From contig CAZXGS010000007.1 of NCBI GenBank assembly GCA_964640525.1, forward strand, positions 1 to 64,000: a DNA stretch of 64,000 bases, in the 5' to 3' direction. Position numbers and translations under genes: made by a program. How positions within the stretch are numbered: position 1 is the first letter of the stretch; each line of letters opens with the position of its first letter. This document shows positions 52,816 to 62,280 of the stretch, one piece after another. The notes beneath the pieces are model-generated. The model was not told the DNA's origin, did not search any database, and saw only the letters and a list, made by a program, of their open reading frames with translations. This DNA is from SZAS-103 sp964640525. GTDB taxonomy: Bacteria > Pseudomonadota > Gammaproteobacteria > Xanthomonadales > Xanthomonadaceae.

Positions 52816-54777
52816 TCAGCGTGCGGCGTTGGCGTTCATCGTCGCATTGCGCGACTTGTCCAGGTACTGCGCCGGGTCGCGCATGTTGGTGGTATGGCAC
52901 TCCCCGGTGACGTGGCCGCGGTTCACGCCGCCTGGCAACTGGTCATTGGCCTTCTCGGTGACGCCGTCGTCCGGATCGGACAACACCAGGTCGCTGCCGG
53001 CGTTGCAGTAGTCGTAATGCCAGGCGCGGTCGGTGAACGAGGTGGTGTAGTAGTTCACCTTCGCACGTTCGGCGGTCGGGATGCCCGCCAGCCAGGCCGA
53101 CGCACCGGAGTAGGTCAGGTCGGAGTTGCTGCCGCAGCCCACGCCGAACCAGGAACCGATCGAAGCCAGTACGCCGGCCAGATTGGTGCCCTGGTAGGGC
53201 GAGCCGACCGATTGGATCAGGCGCGAGCCCGAGGTGACGTAATCCAGCCCGCTCCAGTAGTAGGTGTACAGGTGCAGCGAGGCCAGTCCGCCCTGGCTGT
53301 GGGCGACGATGCCGTAGTCGTGCCAGGTGTTGCCGAAGGACCAGATCAACTGCGCGAACTGGTCGTTGCTGCGGTTCTGGTTGGGATCGGAGAACACCGA
53401 GGCATTGCTGAACTGCGAAGCCGGCCAGACCAGCGAGGAGCAGTAACCGTGGACCAGCAACAGGCGCGAGCCGGTGCCCATGGTATGGGCCTGTCCGCGC
53501 ACGCCCTGAGATGGCCGTGGACCCATGGTCATCAATTCGTCCGGGGCGCCTTGCGCCTGCGTGGACACGCCCTTGGGCAGCGGCGGCAAGGAAAGTGGGA
53601 TCCGGCTGGCGCTTGCCAGCGGCACGAAGGCGTCCGGATCTTCGATCCGCACGTTGCGCAGCTCGTAGGGCGCGTGCGCGTGGGCGCGTGCAATCCAGCG
53701 CGCGTCCAGGCCCAGCGGCAGGCCGTTGCCGCTGCGCTGGGTCATGCCGCTGATCCACGCGATCGGCACCGCTTTTCCGGACGCGCCGGTGCCCCACACT
53801 TCGGCATAGGCACGGTAATGGCCTTGGTCGGAAGTGTCGGTTGCCGGCAGGGAAATTTCGAACCGTCCTGTGGTCGTGGCGTTCATGCCCACCGCCTGGC
53901 CGGCGCGCATGGTCACGGTCGGTTGCACGACCGGCACGATGTGCTCGGCGGTGCGCAATTGGCGCTGGCCGTTGCGGCCGATCGACTCCACCTGGACCTG
54001 CGCCAGGTAGTTGCCGGCATGGGGTGCGGCAAAACCGGCGCCCCAGGTGCCGTCGTTGGCCAGGCCGTCACCGTGGCGGCCGTCATCGGCCATTGGGTAG
54101 GTACGCACGCTGCCGTCGGGTGCGGTCACCCGCAGCGCCGCGCGCACGACCCTGCCGGCCGCCTTGCCGAGCTGGCTGGATCCGTCCGCGCCGGTATGCG
54201 AGAGCACCGCGGCGATTTCGACCGGTTGCCCCACGACCGTGCGCCGGGTGACCGCGTACGACATCAGGCGGGTGGCGGGGTCGCCTTCCAGCAGCAGGAA
54301 GCCGCGTGCGGAAGCGTGTGGATCGGTGCTGCGGACGGTGACCTTCCAGTTGCCGTTCTGCAGCGAGTCCAGCGCATACACATCACCCTGATAGGACGCG
54401 GACTGGATGCCCATTTCGGTACGGGTGGCCGCGCCTGCGCCGTCACGCGCCAGCGTGCGTACCGCGCCATCGGGGCTGCGCAGTTCCACCTGCAAGGGCG
54501 AGCCGTTGGCGGACATCACCATGAAGCGGGCATTGCCGTTCTCCACCGGCAGCTCGCCGGTCCAGGCGCGACCGGCATGGCCATCGGGCGCCAGGGTGAT
54601 CGGGATCAGGGCGCTCTTGGAGTAGATGGCCGCGGCGCCGGTGGCGACCGGCTGCATCGCGGCAAACTCCGCGGGCGCGCCGGCGAGTTGCTTGTACTGC
54701 GGGTTGATTGCGGCGGTGGCCACGCCGCAGGCGGCCAGCGAAACGGCAAGGGCAAGACTCAGGCGAACCGGCATCAT
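52816..54777 (-). CDS. secreted alpha/beta hydrolase, lipase-like
   Basis: A protein of 653 aa. The start at 54777 has GAGGAAACCC just upstream and a signal peptide (MMPVRLSLALAVSLAACGVA). The N-terminal two-thirds consists of beta-rich domains (NGNARFMVMSANGSPLQVEL, GNWKVTVRSTDPHASARGFL, APHAGNYLAQVQVESIGRNG), like subtilase P- or choice-of-anchor-type adhesion domains. The C-terminal third is the hydrolase: RLLLVHGYCSS (oxyanion region), the nucleophile elbow IVAHSQGGLASL, an aspartate near GVTEKAND/LSDPDDG and a histidine in NRGHVTGECH. Likely an exported esterase or lipase; the substrate is unknown. It is monocistronic by the terminator. Confidence 0.85.
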   Translation of the reverse strand: MMPVRLSLALAVSLAACGVATAAINPQYKQLAGAPAEFAAMQPVATGAAAIYSKSALIPITLAPDGHAGRAWTGELPVENGNARFMVMSANGSPLQVELRSPDGAVRTLARDGAGAATRTEMGIQSASYQGDVYALDSLQNGNWKVTVRSTDPHASARGFLLLEGDPATRLMSYAVTRRTVVGQPVEIAAVLSHTGADGSSQLGKAAGRVVRAALRVTAPDGSVRTYPMADDGRHGDGLANDGTWGAGFAAPHAGNYLAQVQVESIGRNGQRQLRTAEHIVPVVQPTVTMRAGQAVGMNATTTGRFEISLPATDTSDQGHYRAYAEVWGTGASGKAVPIAWISGMTQRSGNGLPLGLDARWIARAHAHAPYELRNVRIEDPDAFVPLASASRIPLSLPPLPKGVSTQAQGAPDELMTMGPRPSQGVRGQAHTMGTGSRLLLVHGYCSSLVWPASQFSNASVFSDPNQNRSNDQFAQLIWSFGNTWHDYGIVAHSQGGLASLHLYTYYWSGLDYVTSGSRLIQSVGSPYQGTNLAGVLASIGSWFGVGCGSNSDLTYSGASAWLAGIPTAERAKVNYYTTSFTDRAWHYDYCNAGSDLVLSDPDDGVTEKANDQLPGGVNRGHVTGECHTTNMRDPAQYLDKSRNATMNANAAR

Positions 54778-54923
54778 GGGTTTCCTCACGGTGGGAGCGT
54801 CCGAAGGGCCGCCGCGATGGGGCCGGGCGGTCTGCGGTACGTTCGCGCCACGCATGAACTGCGGGTGAACCACCGCTGGATCGAAAGCTAGCGCAGGCTG
54901 CGCCGGCCGTGGGTCCACGTTGC

Positions 54924-54940
54924 GTTGCCGATTTGGCAAC
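54924..54940. promoter_or_regulatory. 17-bp palindrome upstream of the lipase-like gene
   Basis: GTTGCC-GATTT-GGCAAC is a perfect inverted repeat with a 5-base centre. It lies 147 bases before the start at 54777 and 85 bases after the stop of the LysR gene. Shape and spacing fit a dimeric regulator site. The regulator is unknown; the neighbouring LysR protein is a candidate. Confidence 0.4.
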
Positions 54941-55024
54941 GATGGACCGGGAATGTGCTGCAGTTCCGGAAACGATCGTGTCGGAATCCACACCTCGAAA
55001 GGTATTCGAGGATTTGCCTTGCGG

Positions 55025-56065
55025 TCATGCGTCGGCAAGGCGGGCGCCATGGGCGCGCAGGAAGCGCTCGCGGTCCTCGGCCAGCGCGGCGCGGAAGGGT
55101 GCTTCCAGCGGGCCATCCTCGACCAGCCCCGCCATCCGGTCCAGCGCGACCCGCACCAGCTCCAGCAGTGCCTTCACCTTGCGCGACGGCGCGTGGCGGT
55201 GGCGCAGGCTGGCCATTATCGCGATCGGCTGGAAGCGCCAGCGCGGCAGCACCCACTCCAGTTGGCAGGGCTTGCGTGCATCGGCAAGGTAGGCCAGCGG
55301 GGCGCGCGCGATGCCGCCGCCGGCCATCGCGGTCATGTAGGTGACGCGCAGGTCATCGGTGAGCACGGTGGGGCCTGCGACCGGCACCACCACCTCGCTG
55401 CCGTCCTCGCCGTACAGCCGCCACGGAATCGGATTGCCACGTCGCGAGATGGCGCGGATCGTGCGCAACGATTCCAGCTCCTGCGGGGTGGTCGGACGAC
55501 CGGCACGATCCAGGAACTCGCCTGAAGCGGCCAGCACGGTCGGCTGCAGGCCGAGGACGACATCGCCGGGGTGGCGCTCGGGATCGTCGGTGAGGAACAG
55601 GCAGGCGTCCAGTGCCTTGGGCGTCAATTCCACCGAGCGGTCGGACAGGTAGATTTCCAGATTCAGGCCCGCATGGCGCGCGGCGACTTCCACCAGATCA
55701 CCGAGGATGCCCATCTCCACCGCGGCCGTCGGGATGCTCACCCGCAAGGTGCCGCGGAGGTGTTCGGTGGCGCCGATCAGGCTGGACTCGGCCTCGCGAA
55801 GTTGCTGGCAGATGCTGGCGGCGCGGGCGTGGAATTCGCGCCCGGCGCTGGTCATCGACACCACCCGGCTGGTGCGATCGAGCAGGCGTGCGCCCAGTTG
55901 CCCTTCCAGCGCGGCCAGGCGCTTGCTGATCGCCGAGGTGGACATGCCCAGCAGCTGCCCGGCGCGGGTGAACGAGCCGCATTCCACCAGTTGCTCGAAC
56001 ATCTCCAGATCCTGCACCCGCCAGTGCGCCAGGGTCCTGCTCTTGCCGCGTGCCGATTCCCGCAT
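55025..56065 (-). CDS. LysR family transcriptional regulator
   Basis: A regulator of 346 aa. The N-terminal winged helix-turn-helix is DLEMFEQLVECGSFTRAGQL, LGMSTSAISKRLAALEGQLG, ARLLDRTSRVVSMTSAGREF. The effector domain follows (LRVSIPTAAVEMGILGDLVE, ARHAGLNLEIYLSDRSVELT, ACLFLTDDP) and is of the CrgA/DntR-like subgroup. The start at 56065 (MRESARGKS) adds about 20 residues before the usual LysR start. It is divergent from the GGDEF gene across 157 bases, the typical arrangement for a LysR protein and its target, and upstream of the lipase-like gene on its own strand. Confidence 0.92.
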   Translation of the reverse strand: MRESARGKSRTLAHWRVQDLEMFEQLVECGSFTRAGQLLGMSTSAISKRLAALEGQLGARLLDRTSRVVSMTSAGREFHARAASICQQLREAESSLIGATEHLRGTLRVSIPTAAVEMGILGDLVEVAARHAGLNLEIYLSDRSVELTPKALDACLFLTDDPERHPGDVVLGLQPTVLAASGEFLDRAGRPTTPQELESLRTIRAISRRGNPIPWRLYGEDGSEVVVPVAGPTVLTDDLRVTYMTAMAGGGIARAPLAYLADARKPCQLEWVLPRWRFQPIAIMASLRHRHAPSRKVKALLELVRVALDRMAGLVEDGPLEAPFRAALAEDRERFLRAHGARLADA

Positions 56066-56222
56066 GCACTTTCCCTGTTGTTGTGGGGGCTCCGTCCCTG
56101 TATGCGATGCGGTCGGGCGCAGGTCACGCTGCGGTGCGGCATGGCCGGTCGCACGCCGGCCGGCTTGCGCAGCAGGGTGCGCCAGTTCCATGCTGGGGGC
56201 GAGCTGGGGCCGGGGGGCTTGG

Positions 56223-59060
56223 ATGCGCTGGGTCTGGATCGCCGTGTGGATGCTGGCGTGGGCGTCCTGGCTGGCGCCGGCGCGGGCCGAGCAGCCGATG
56301 CTGACCCGGCTCACCCCGGACCTGCGCGTGTTCCCGCAATTCTTCAGCGTCGCCCAGGGGGTCGATGGGCAGCTCTACGTCGGCGGCACCGACGGCATCT
56401 TGCGCAATGACGGCGGACGCTGGATCTGGATGGCCAACCCGAAGCAGGGGCCGGTGCGGGTGCTGGAGGTGGATGCAGGTGGCCGGGTCTGGTACGGCGG
56501 CAGCGACAGCTTTGGTTACCTGAAGACGCTGCCGACCGGCGAGATGCGTTTCGTCGACCTGTCTCCTCAGTTCGCGCGTGATCTCGCCGGCAAGCCGTTC
56601 TCCGACATCTGGAAGGTCGCCCGATTCCACGACCAGATCTGGTTCCAGGCGCTCCACGACGTGTTTGCAGTGGATGCGCAGGGACGCCGGATCGGGCACT
56701 GGCACCATGACGCCCGTTTCGGCTTCATCGGTTCCGTGCAGGGCCAACTGTGGCTGCAGTGGCGCGACGAGGGCATTCGCCGATGGGACGGAAAGCGTTT
56801 CGTGCCGGTGCCGGGCACCTCCAGTTACACCGGCGCGCCGATCTACAACATGTTTTCGTTGCCAGATGGAACCGTGCTGATCCAGGTGGAGGGATCGGGA
56901 CTGTCGCTGTGGCGAGATGGCGTGGCCACCCCGCTCGTGGACCCGAAGTGGCAGGACGACATCCCGCACCTGAGCAACAGCATCGATCTGGGTGATGGGC
57001 AACTGGCGTTTGCCGGGGACGACGGCAAGCTGCGGGTGCTCGATCTGGCGCAGCGCCAGTTCCACACCGTGACCATCGGCAGCGGTTTCATCACCGACCT
57101 GGCCAAGGATCGCCAGGGAAACCTGTTGGCGGCGGACAACATGGGCGTGGTGCGCCTGGCCTGGCCGCCGCGCTGGTCACGTTATGCACTTGCCGATGGC
57201 GTTTCGGGGGACATCCACGATTTCACGTTGATCGGCGATCGCCTGTTCGTGTGCGGCAGCGCCGGGGCGAAGGAAGCCCGCATCCAGGCCGGCATGCCCG
57301 CGTTGCCGCTGCAGCCGTTGGCATGGACGAGCGGCGAGTGCTGGACGGTGCGGCAACTCGGGGACTCCCTGCTGGTCGCCGACTCGATGACCTTGCGTCG
57401 GGCGAACGGGCAGGATTCCCTGCCGGTGTCCGCCGGCGACCTGTATCCGCGAACGTTGCGGACGGATCCGCTCGACCCCGGACTGCTGTGGGTGGGGACC
57501 GAGCAGGGCCCGGCGTTGTTCCGGCAGGTCGGCAATCGCTGGGAGCTGGTGGGGCGCAAGGTCGAATTGGGATGGCTCGTGGACACCATGGCGCCGGCCG
57601 CAAACGGGGTTTGGCTGGGCAGCGACGACCACGGCCTGTTTCTGGCGCGCGCCGACGCGCATGCCCCGGAAGGCTTCACCCTTGAACGCTGGGGCGCCGA
57701 CCGTGGCCTGCCGGCCGGTGCCGGCGATCAGGTCCAGGTGTCCGAACGTCGCGACGGCGTGTGGGCAAGCGCCGGACGCGGCTTGTTCCGGCTTGTCGGC
57801 CGGCGTTTCGTGAAGGACGACGATGCTGGCCTGCGGGGGCTGCTTGCCGAGGGCGAAGTCGTCCAGTTTCGTGAAGGCAGCGACGGCAGCGATTGGGCCT
57901 TCAGTTATCACACGATCTTTCATCGGCGTCGCGGCGGGCACTGGCAGGTGGAGCTCACCGGCAATCCGACCCTGGGCGCGTTCATGGCCCTGCTGCCGCT
58001 TCCCGCAGGCGACGCGCTGATCGGCGCGGCCGGGCAGGTGCTGCGCTTCCACGACGATGGCCGCGTCCGGAAAGGCGGCGATGGCGCGCGCGTGGGGGTG
58101 ACCGCGATCCGCCTGAACCGCCATGGCCAGGCGCCGCAATTGCTGTCGCTGCAGGGCACCCCGCGCTTCGAGCTCAACGGCGCCAGCGTCGACTTCGACC
58201 TCGGCTACACCGACTTCCAGACCGGTGAAAAGATCTACCAGGTGATGTTGGCGGGCCTGACCAGCGAATGGTCGGCGTGGAGTCCCCAAGCAAGTTACCG
58301 GTTCTTCGCCCTGCCGCCCGGCACGTACACCCTGCGGGTGCGCGCGCGGATCGGCTACGGCGCGCCGGTGGAGGGGCCTGGCCTGCGTTTCGAGGTCGTG
58401 CCGCGCTGGTTCGAGCGCTGGTGGGTGGTGCCGCTGGCAATCCTGCTGGCCAGTGCAGGCGTCGCCGCGGCGCTGGTCCAGCGCCAGCGGGTGCGGGTGC
58501 GCCGGTTGCGTGCGCACAACCAGGAACTGGACCGGCTGGTGCACGAGCGCACCCTGGATCTGGAGCGGGTCAACCTGCGCCTGCAGGATCTTGCCGACCG
58601 CGACGGCCTGACCGGCATCGCCAATCGCCGCCGCTTCGATGCCATCCTCGACGACGCGCTGGCGCGCGCACGCGAACGCTCGCAAGCGCTGGGGCTGGCG
58701 ATGGTGGATGTGGACCATTTCAAGCAATACAACGACGGCCACGGCCACCAGGCCGGCGACGACATCCTGCGCGGGGTGGCGCGCGTGCTGGCCGACGGCG
58801 TGCGCGGGGATACCCTGGTCGCGCGTTACGGCGGCGAGGAGTTCGCCATCGTCGCGCCGGGTTGCGACCTGACGACGATGCGCGAGGTGGCCGAGCGCCT
58901 GCGCGCGCAGGTCGAAGCCAGTCCCCTTGGCGTGCGGGTGAGCCTGGGCGTGTGCGCGCGCGAGCCGGCCAGCGACGAGGGTGTGGAGGCGCTGCTGGCG
59001 CGCGCAGATGCCGCGCTGTACCGGGCCAAGGAATCCGGCCGCAACCGCGTGGCGTGGTGA
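56223..59060 (+). CDS. periplasmic beta-propeller sensor diguanylate cyclase (GGDEF)
   Basis: A protein of 945 aa. A signal peptide (MRWVWIAVWMLAWASWLAPA) is followed by about 650 residues of propeller-like repeats (GGDGRVWYGGSDSFGYL-type blades, e.g. QGVDGQLYVGGTDGILRNDG and PAANGVWLGSDDHGLFLARA), a Y_Y_Y-like beta domain (SEWSAWSPQASYRFFALPPG), one membrane helix (WWVVPLAILLASAGVAAALV), a coiled coil and a C-terminal GGDEF domain (DGLTGIANRRRFDAI, DVDHFKQYNDGHGHQAGDD, ARYGGEEFAIV). The intact GGEEF predicts c-di-GMP synthesis. The upstream inhibitory RxxD site is not intact (VRGD). The start at 56223 is chosen for the signal peptide. Confidence 0.92.
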   Translation: MRWVWIAVWMLAWASWLAPARAEQPMLTRLTPDLRVFPQFFSVAQGVDGQLYVGGTDGILRNDGGRWIWMANPKQGPVRVLEVDAGGRVWYGGSDSFGYLKTLPTGEMRFVDLSPQFARDLAGKPFSDIWKVARFHDQIWFQALHDVFAVDAQGRRIGHWHHDARFGFIGSVQGQLWLQWRDEGIRRWDGKRFVPVPGTSSYTGAPIYNMFSLPDGTVLIQVEGSGLSLWRDGVATPLVDPKWQDDIPHLSNSIDLGDGQLAFAGDDGKLRVLDLAQRQFHTVTIGSGFITDLAKDRQGNLLAADNMGVVRLAWPPRWSRYALADGVSGDIHDFTLIGDRLFVCGSAGAKEARIQAGMPALPLQPLAWTSGECWTVRQLGDSLLVADSMTLRRANGQDSLPVSAGDLYPRTLRTDPLDPGLLWVGTEQGPALFRQVGNRWELVGRKVELGWLVDTMAPAANGVWLGSDDHGLFLARADAHAPEGFTLERWGADRGLPAGAGDQVQVSERRDGVWASAGRGLFRLVGRRFVKDDDAGLRGLLAEGEVVQFREGSDGSDWAFSYHTIFHRRRGGHWQVELTGNPTLGAFMALLPLPAGDALIGAAGQVLRFHDDGRVRKGGDGARVGVTAIRLNRHGQAPQLLSLQGTPRFELNGASVDFDLGYTDFQTGEKIYQVMLAGLTSEWSAWSPQASYRFFALPPGTYTLRVRARIGYGAPVEGPGLRFEVVPRWFERWWVVPLAILLASAGVAAALVQRQRVRVRRLRAHNQELDRLVHERTLDLERVNLRLQDLADRDGLTGIANRRRFDAILDDALARARERSQALGLAMVDVDHFKQYNDGHGHQAGDDILRGVARVLADGVRGDTLVARYGGEEFAIVAPGCDLTTMREVAERLRAQVEASPLGVRVSLGVCAREPASDEGVEALLARADAALYRAKESGRNRVAW

Positions 59061-59211
59061 AAGCGCAGCTGAATCGCCGGACGACCGGGCTTGCATGCCG
59101 TCGCCGGCAGGCGCAGGGTTAGGCAAGGCCAGGCGGCGCTCGCGGCCGCGGTGGTCTTTTTCATCCGCAGTCGATGGCAGCGCCGCGCGCGGCCATCGTG
59201 AGGTTGCCCTC

Positions 59212-59814
59212 ATGCGCCGACATCCTTGCCGCAAGAAGATGACCGCAACCCTGGCGCCGCTGTTTGTCGCGCTGGCCGTGGCCGCCGACGCCGGTGCGGC
59301 GCCGGTCGGCCCGCAGCCGCCTTCGGGAATGCGTCCAGGCGCGGTGTTTTCGCCGCCACCGCCACCCCCACCTCCGCTGATCCATGCCGCTGGTGCTGCG
59401 CCACCGGCTGGAAGCTGGCAAGGTCAGGGTCGCCCGCCGTGGCATTTTCGTCGCCACCACGGCTTTGGCTTCACCTACGCCACGATGGCGCCGCCGGATG
59501 TCGTGCCGGCCGACGACGACGAGGATGCACGCGGTTCGGACAAGGATCACGTGCGGGTCGTGATGGTGCCGGTGCCGTACCCGGTGACGCCGCCGCCCCC
59601 GCCGGCGCCGAGGCCGCCACCGCCGATCGTGCGCTATGCCATTACCGGCGAGCCGATCGATATTCCCAAGGGCGCCAAGGTGACCCGCGGCTCGGTCTAC
59701 CGTTACCGCAAGGGCGGGGTGAACGTCTATACCGACGCCCCACCTCCCGCCGCTGCGCACGGGACGTTGCTGTTCGATTACACCGAGGCAGTGGCGCCGG
59801 CCGCCAAACGCTGA
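59212..59814 (+). CDS. proline-rich secreted hypothetical protein
   Basis: A protein of 200 aa with a signal peptide (LAPLFVALAVAADAGAA) and two poly-proline stretches (SPPPPPPPPLIHAA and TPPPPPAPRPPPPI). The C-terminal 60 residues (RYAITGEPIDIPKGAKVTRG, SVYRYRKGGVNVYTDAPPPA) look like a small folded domain similar to DUF4124-like envelope proteins. ATG 59239 (KKMTATL) is an alternative start that would give a cleaner signal peptide. It follows the GGDEF gene by about 150 bases and may be a separate unit. Confidence 0.65.
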   Translation: MRRHPCRKKMTATLAPLFVALAVAADAGAAPVGPQPPSGMRPGAVFSPPPPPPPPLIHAAGAAPPAGSWQGQGRPPWHFRRHHGFGFTYATMAPPDVVPADDDEDARGSDKDHVRVVMVPVPYPVTPPPPPAPRPPPPIVRYAITGEPIDIPKGAKVTRGSVYRYRKGGVNVYTDAPPPAAAHGTLLFDYTEAVAPAAKR

Positions 59815-59847
59815 GCGCGAATTGCCCGCGGCGGACTGTTGCGGCGA

Positions 59848-60468
59848 TCAAGGTGTACCCGGACACTGCTCCGGCTGGCCGTCGAGATGCTCCTGCAGGC
59901 GCTCGAAGCTGGCGTGGCGGGTCTTGCCGTCGCGCTGGATGCGCACCACGTAGATGCCGTCGTAGTCGCCGTAGCCCCACGAGGGCACCTGCCCGGGGTC
60001 GCCGCCGTTGTCGGCCATCAATTTGCGCGCAGCCTTGACCAGCTCCACGTGTTCCCACGCCACCAGCACCAGTGCCTTGCGGTAGCGCGGCTTCTCGATC
60101 TGCGTGACCAGCTCCGGGATCTGCGTGTAGCCGAATTGGGTTTCCACCGGCAGGCCATAGCGGATCGCGGTCGGCTCGACGGTGGCCAGTGGCCGCACGT
60201 AGGCGTAGGCGATGAAATGATCGGGTTTGGTGACCGACGGATTGGGGGCGAAGATGGCGTCAGGCTTGCCGAACAGCTTGCCGATGACTGCCGGCAGCGC
60301 CAGTGACCGGTTCAGGCCGCGGCAACTCAGTTGGCCCAGGCCGTTGGAGGGTTTCTCGCCGTGGCGGATCAACACCACGGTCTGGACGTCGGGCGTGCTT
60401 GCCGCACCCGTGGGAACGAGCATCGCCGCCAACAACAGGCCTGAGGCAGTGCGAAGACATGGCGACAT
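59848..60468 (-). CDS. exported histidine phosphatase superfamily protein
   Basis: A protein of 206 aa. A signal peptide (CLRTASGLLLAAMLVPTGAA) is followed by the phosphatase RHG motif in VVLIRHGEKPSNGLGQLSCR. The second part (KALVLVAWEHVELVKAARKL) contains the expected WEH histidine. Histidine phosphatases remove phosphate through a phospho-histidine; the substrate is unknown and may be a small molecule in the periplasm. The start at 60468 gives the signal peptide. It is divergent from the next gene, with 94 bases between. Confidence 0.85.
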   Translation of the reverse strand: MSPCLRTASGLLLAAMLVPTGAASTPDVQTVVLIRHGEKPSNGLGQLSCRGLNRSLALPAVIGKLFGKPDAIFAPNPSVTKPDHFIAYAYVRPLATVEPTAIRYGLPVETQFGYTQIPELVTQIEKPRYRKALVLVAWEHVELVKAARKLMADNGGDPGQVPSWGYGDYDGIYVVRIQRDGKTRHASFERLQEHLDGQPEQCPGTP

Positions 60469-60562
60469 GAACGATTCCCAAGGGACCGGAGGCTGCGGGA
60501 AGAGCGGATTTCGCCCCGCCGCGTTACGATAGCGCGCCCGTTGCGCTTGGTAACCCCATTCG

Positions 60563-61222
60563 ATGACACCCGCCACCCACGATCCGGACGCTTCCGGTCC
60601 TGCCGCCAGGGCGGCGTTGGTGTCTCCGGGCCTGTTCAAGCGCTGGCTGAATTCGCTGGAGCGTCTGTCGGCAACCCGCGCCAACAACCGTGCCAGCATG
60701 GCGCTGGACATCGTCACCCCGGTGGTGATGTTCGCCGCGCTGGCCTGGGTCGGGCGGGTGTCGCTGCTGCCGGCGCTGGCGCTGGCGGCGGCCGGGCTGC
60801 TGCTGTTCACCTTCATCGAATACGTGTTCCACCGCTGGATTTTCCACGGCCAACGCACCCTGGACGCATTCCGCAAGGGCCACGAGAACCACCACGTCGA
60901 TCCGCTCACCGACGCCGCGCTACCGTTCTTCCTGCCGCCGGCGATCATCGCCGTGCTGGTGGCACTGCTGGCGCTGGCGATGCCGGTGGGCTACGCGCTG
61001 ATCCTGGTCGGCACCGTCGCGCTGGGCTACGCCTGCTACGACTGGAGCCACTACATCATCCACGTCCGCCGTTTCCGTCATCCGTGGCTGCGCAATTGGG
61101 CGGCGTTCCATCACATCCACCACCATCACGCCGACTACAACTTCGGCGTCACCACGCCGTTGTGGGATTACGCCTTCGGCACCCGCTACATCTCCAGGGG
61201 CAGGCCGAAGAAGCCTGCCTGA
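60563..61222 (+). CDS. fatty acid hydroxylase/sterol desaturase family membrane protein
   Basis: A diiron membrane oxygenase-type protein of 219 aa with several helices. The histidine boxes are visible: EYVFHRWIFHGQ, FRKGHENHHVDP, DWSHYIIHVRRFRH and FHHIHHHHADYNFGV. These eight or more histidines bind two irons in fatty acid hydroxylases, carotenoid hydroxylases and sterol desaturases. The substrate cannot be told from sequence; a membrane lipid or carotenoid is likely. A strong hairpin lies 70 bases downstream. Confidence 0.9.
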   Translation: MTPATHDPDASGPAARAALVSPGLFKRWLNSLERLSATRANNRASMALDIVTPVVMFAALAWVGRVSLLPALALAAAGLLLFTFIEYVFHRWIFHGQRTLDAFRKGHENHHVDPLTDAALPFFLPPAIIAVLVALLALAMPVGYALILVGTVALGYACYDWSHYIIHVRRFRHPWLRNWAAFHHIHHHHADYNFGVTTPLWDYAFGTRYISRGRPKKPA

Positions 61223-61293
61223 GCGCGGGACCACGCGGCAGCGCATCACGCCCGGCGGGCTGCAAACACTGCGTGACCGCGGAGGCGAAGACG

Positions 61294-61319
61294 CGAACGC
61301 CCCGCGAGCGGGGCGTTCG
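61294..61319. terminator. hairpin between convergent genes, possible terminator
   Basis: CGAACGCCCCGC-GA-GCGGGGCGTTCG forms a perfect 12-bp stem between the convergent genes ending at 61222 and 61350. There is no T run on either side, so it would be a weak or Rho-assisted terminator. Confidence 0.45.
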
Positions 61320-61349
61320 GTAGCAGCTTCGGGTGGCTTGGCGCGCCGC

Positions 61350-62207
61350 TCAATCCTTTGCAGGAACGGCCACCTTGCCGGCCACTCCGGTGTGCTCGAT
61401 GGCGCCGCTGCCGAGCTTGGCCACGCGCAGGTCGCGACGCACGTCCTTGACCTGCAGGTCGCCCGAGCCCACCGAATCGACCACCACGCTGCCGGCGATG
61501 TTCTGCACGCTGGCATCGCCGGATCCGAGGTGGCCGATGCGGAGGTCGCCTTGCACGTCGCGGGCAGTGAGGTCGCCGGAGCCGACGCGGTCCACCGTCA
61601 CCGTGCCGCGAACCCGGTCGATCACCAGATCGCCCGAGCCCACCGACCCGACATGCGCGTCGCCCGCGTCGCGGACCTTGAGTTCGCCGGAGTTCACGCT
61701 GGCTTCGAGGTGGCCTTGCACGCCGCGCACGTCCAGATCGCCCGATCCCACCGTGGCCTTGAGCGCGGCGACATCGATCACGGCCGCATCGCCCGAGCCG
61801 ACATCCATTTCCACCGCCAGACTGGCGGGCGCCTCGATGTTCAGGTCGAGATAGCGGTAAGCGCTGCCGAACAACACGAGGGTGTGGCCGCGCGCGGTGC
61901 GATCGATCGCCTCGACGATCAGGCGGTCGCCGTCGCGGCGCTGGGTCACCTGCAGGTTCGGCAGCAGGCCGCTGGCGCTGGCGCAGGCGCGGCCGCGGAC
62001 GTGTCCGGCCAGCGCCTGACTGCCGGTTACGTGGATGCCCTGCAGGCGAACCTGGTGCTGGTGGACCTCGATCACCAGCGTGTGCACCCCGGCGAGGTCG
62101 AGGCCGGCGTTGCGCGGGGCCTGGAAGCGGCAGTCGTCGGCATGGGCGAGGCTGGACAGGGCGAGCGCGGGCAATGCCAGTGCGGTGAAGGCGATGTATT
62201 TCCACAT
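61350..62207 (-). CDS. secreted DUF4097/DUF2807-like protein with GSGD repeats
   Basis: A protein of 285 aa with a signal peptide (FTALALPALALSSLAHA). After a N-terminal domain (DDCRFQAPRNAGLDLAGVHT) come about eight repeats of 18-19 residues with the pattern VGSGDLxVxDVxGxLxV, e.g. VGSGDLDVRGVQGHLEAS and VGSGDLTARDVQGDLRIGH. Such regular repeats form a short right-handed beta helix or roll, as in putative auto-transporter adhesin head domains. The last repeat is degenerate (LGSGAIEHTG). Last gene of a minus-strand run that starts with an ABC exporter, 73 bases after the lipoprotein gene. Confidence 0.85.
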   Translation of the reverse strand: MWKYIAFTALALPALALSSLAHADDCRFQAPRNAGLDLAGVHTLVIEVHQHQVRLQGIHVTGSQALAGHVRGRACASASGLLPNLQVTQRRDGDRLIVEAIDRTARGHTLVLFGSAYRYLDLNIEAPASLAVEMDVGSGDAAVIDVAALKATVGSGDLDVRGVQGHLEASVNSGELKVRDAGDAHVGSVGSGDLVIDRVRGTVTVDRVGSGDLTARDVQGDLRIGHLGSGDASVQNIAGSVVVDSVGSGDLQVKDVRRDLRVAKLGSGAIEHTGVAGKVAVPAKD

Positions 62208-62280
62208 GGTGGCGATCCTCCGTTGCAATGGGTGCGGTTCCGGCAGGCTGCGGTGTTGCCGACGGCGCCTGCCAGCGGTG

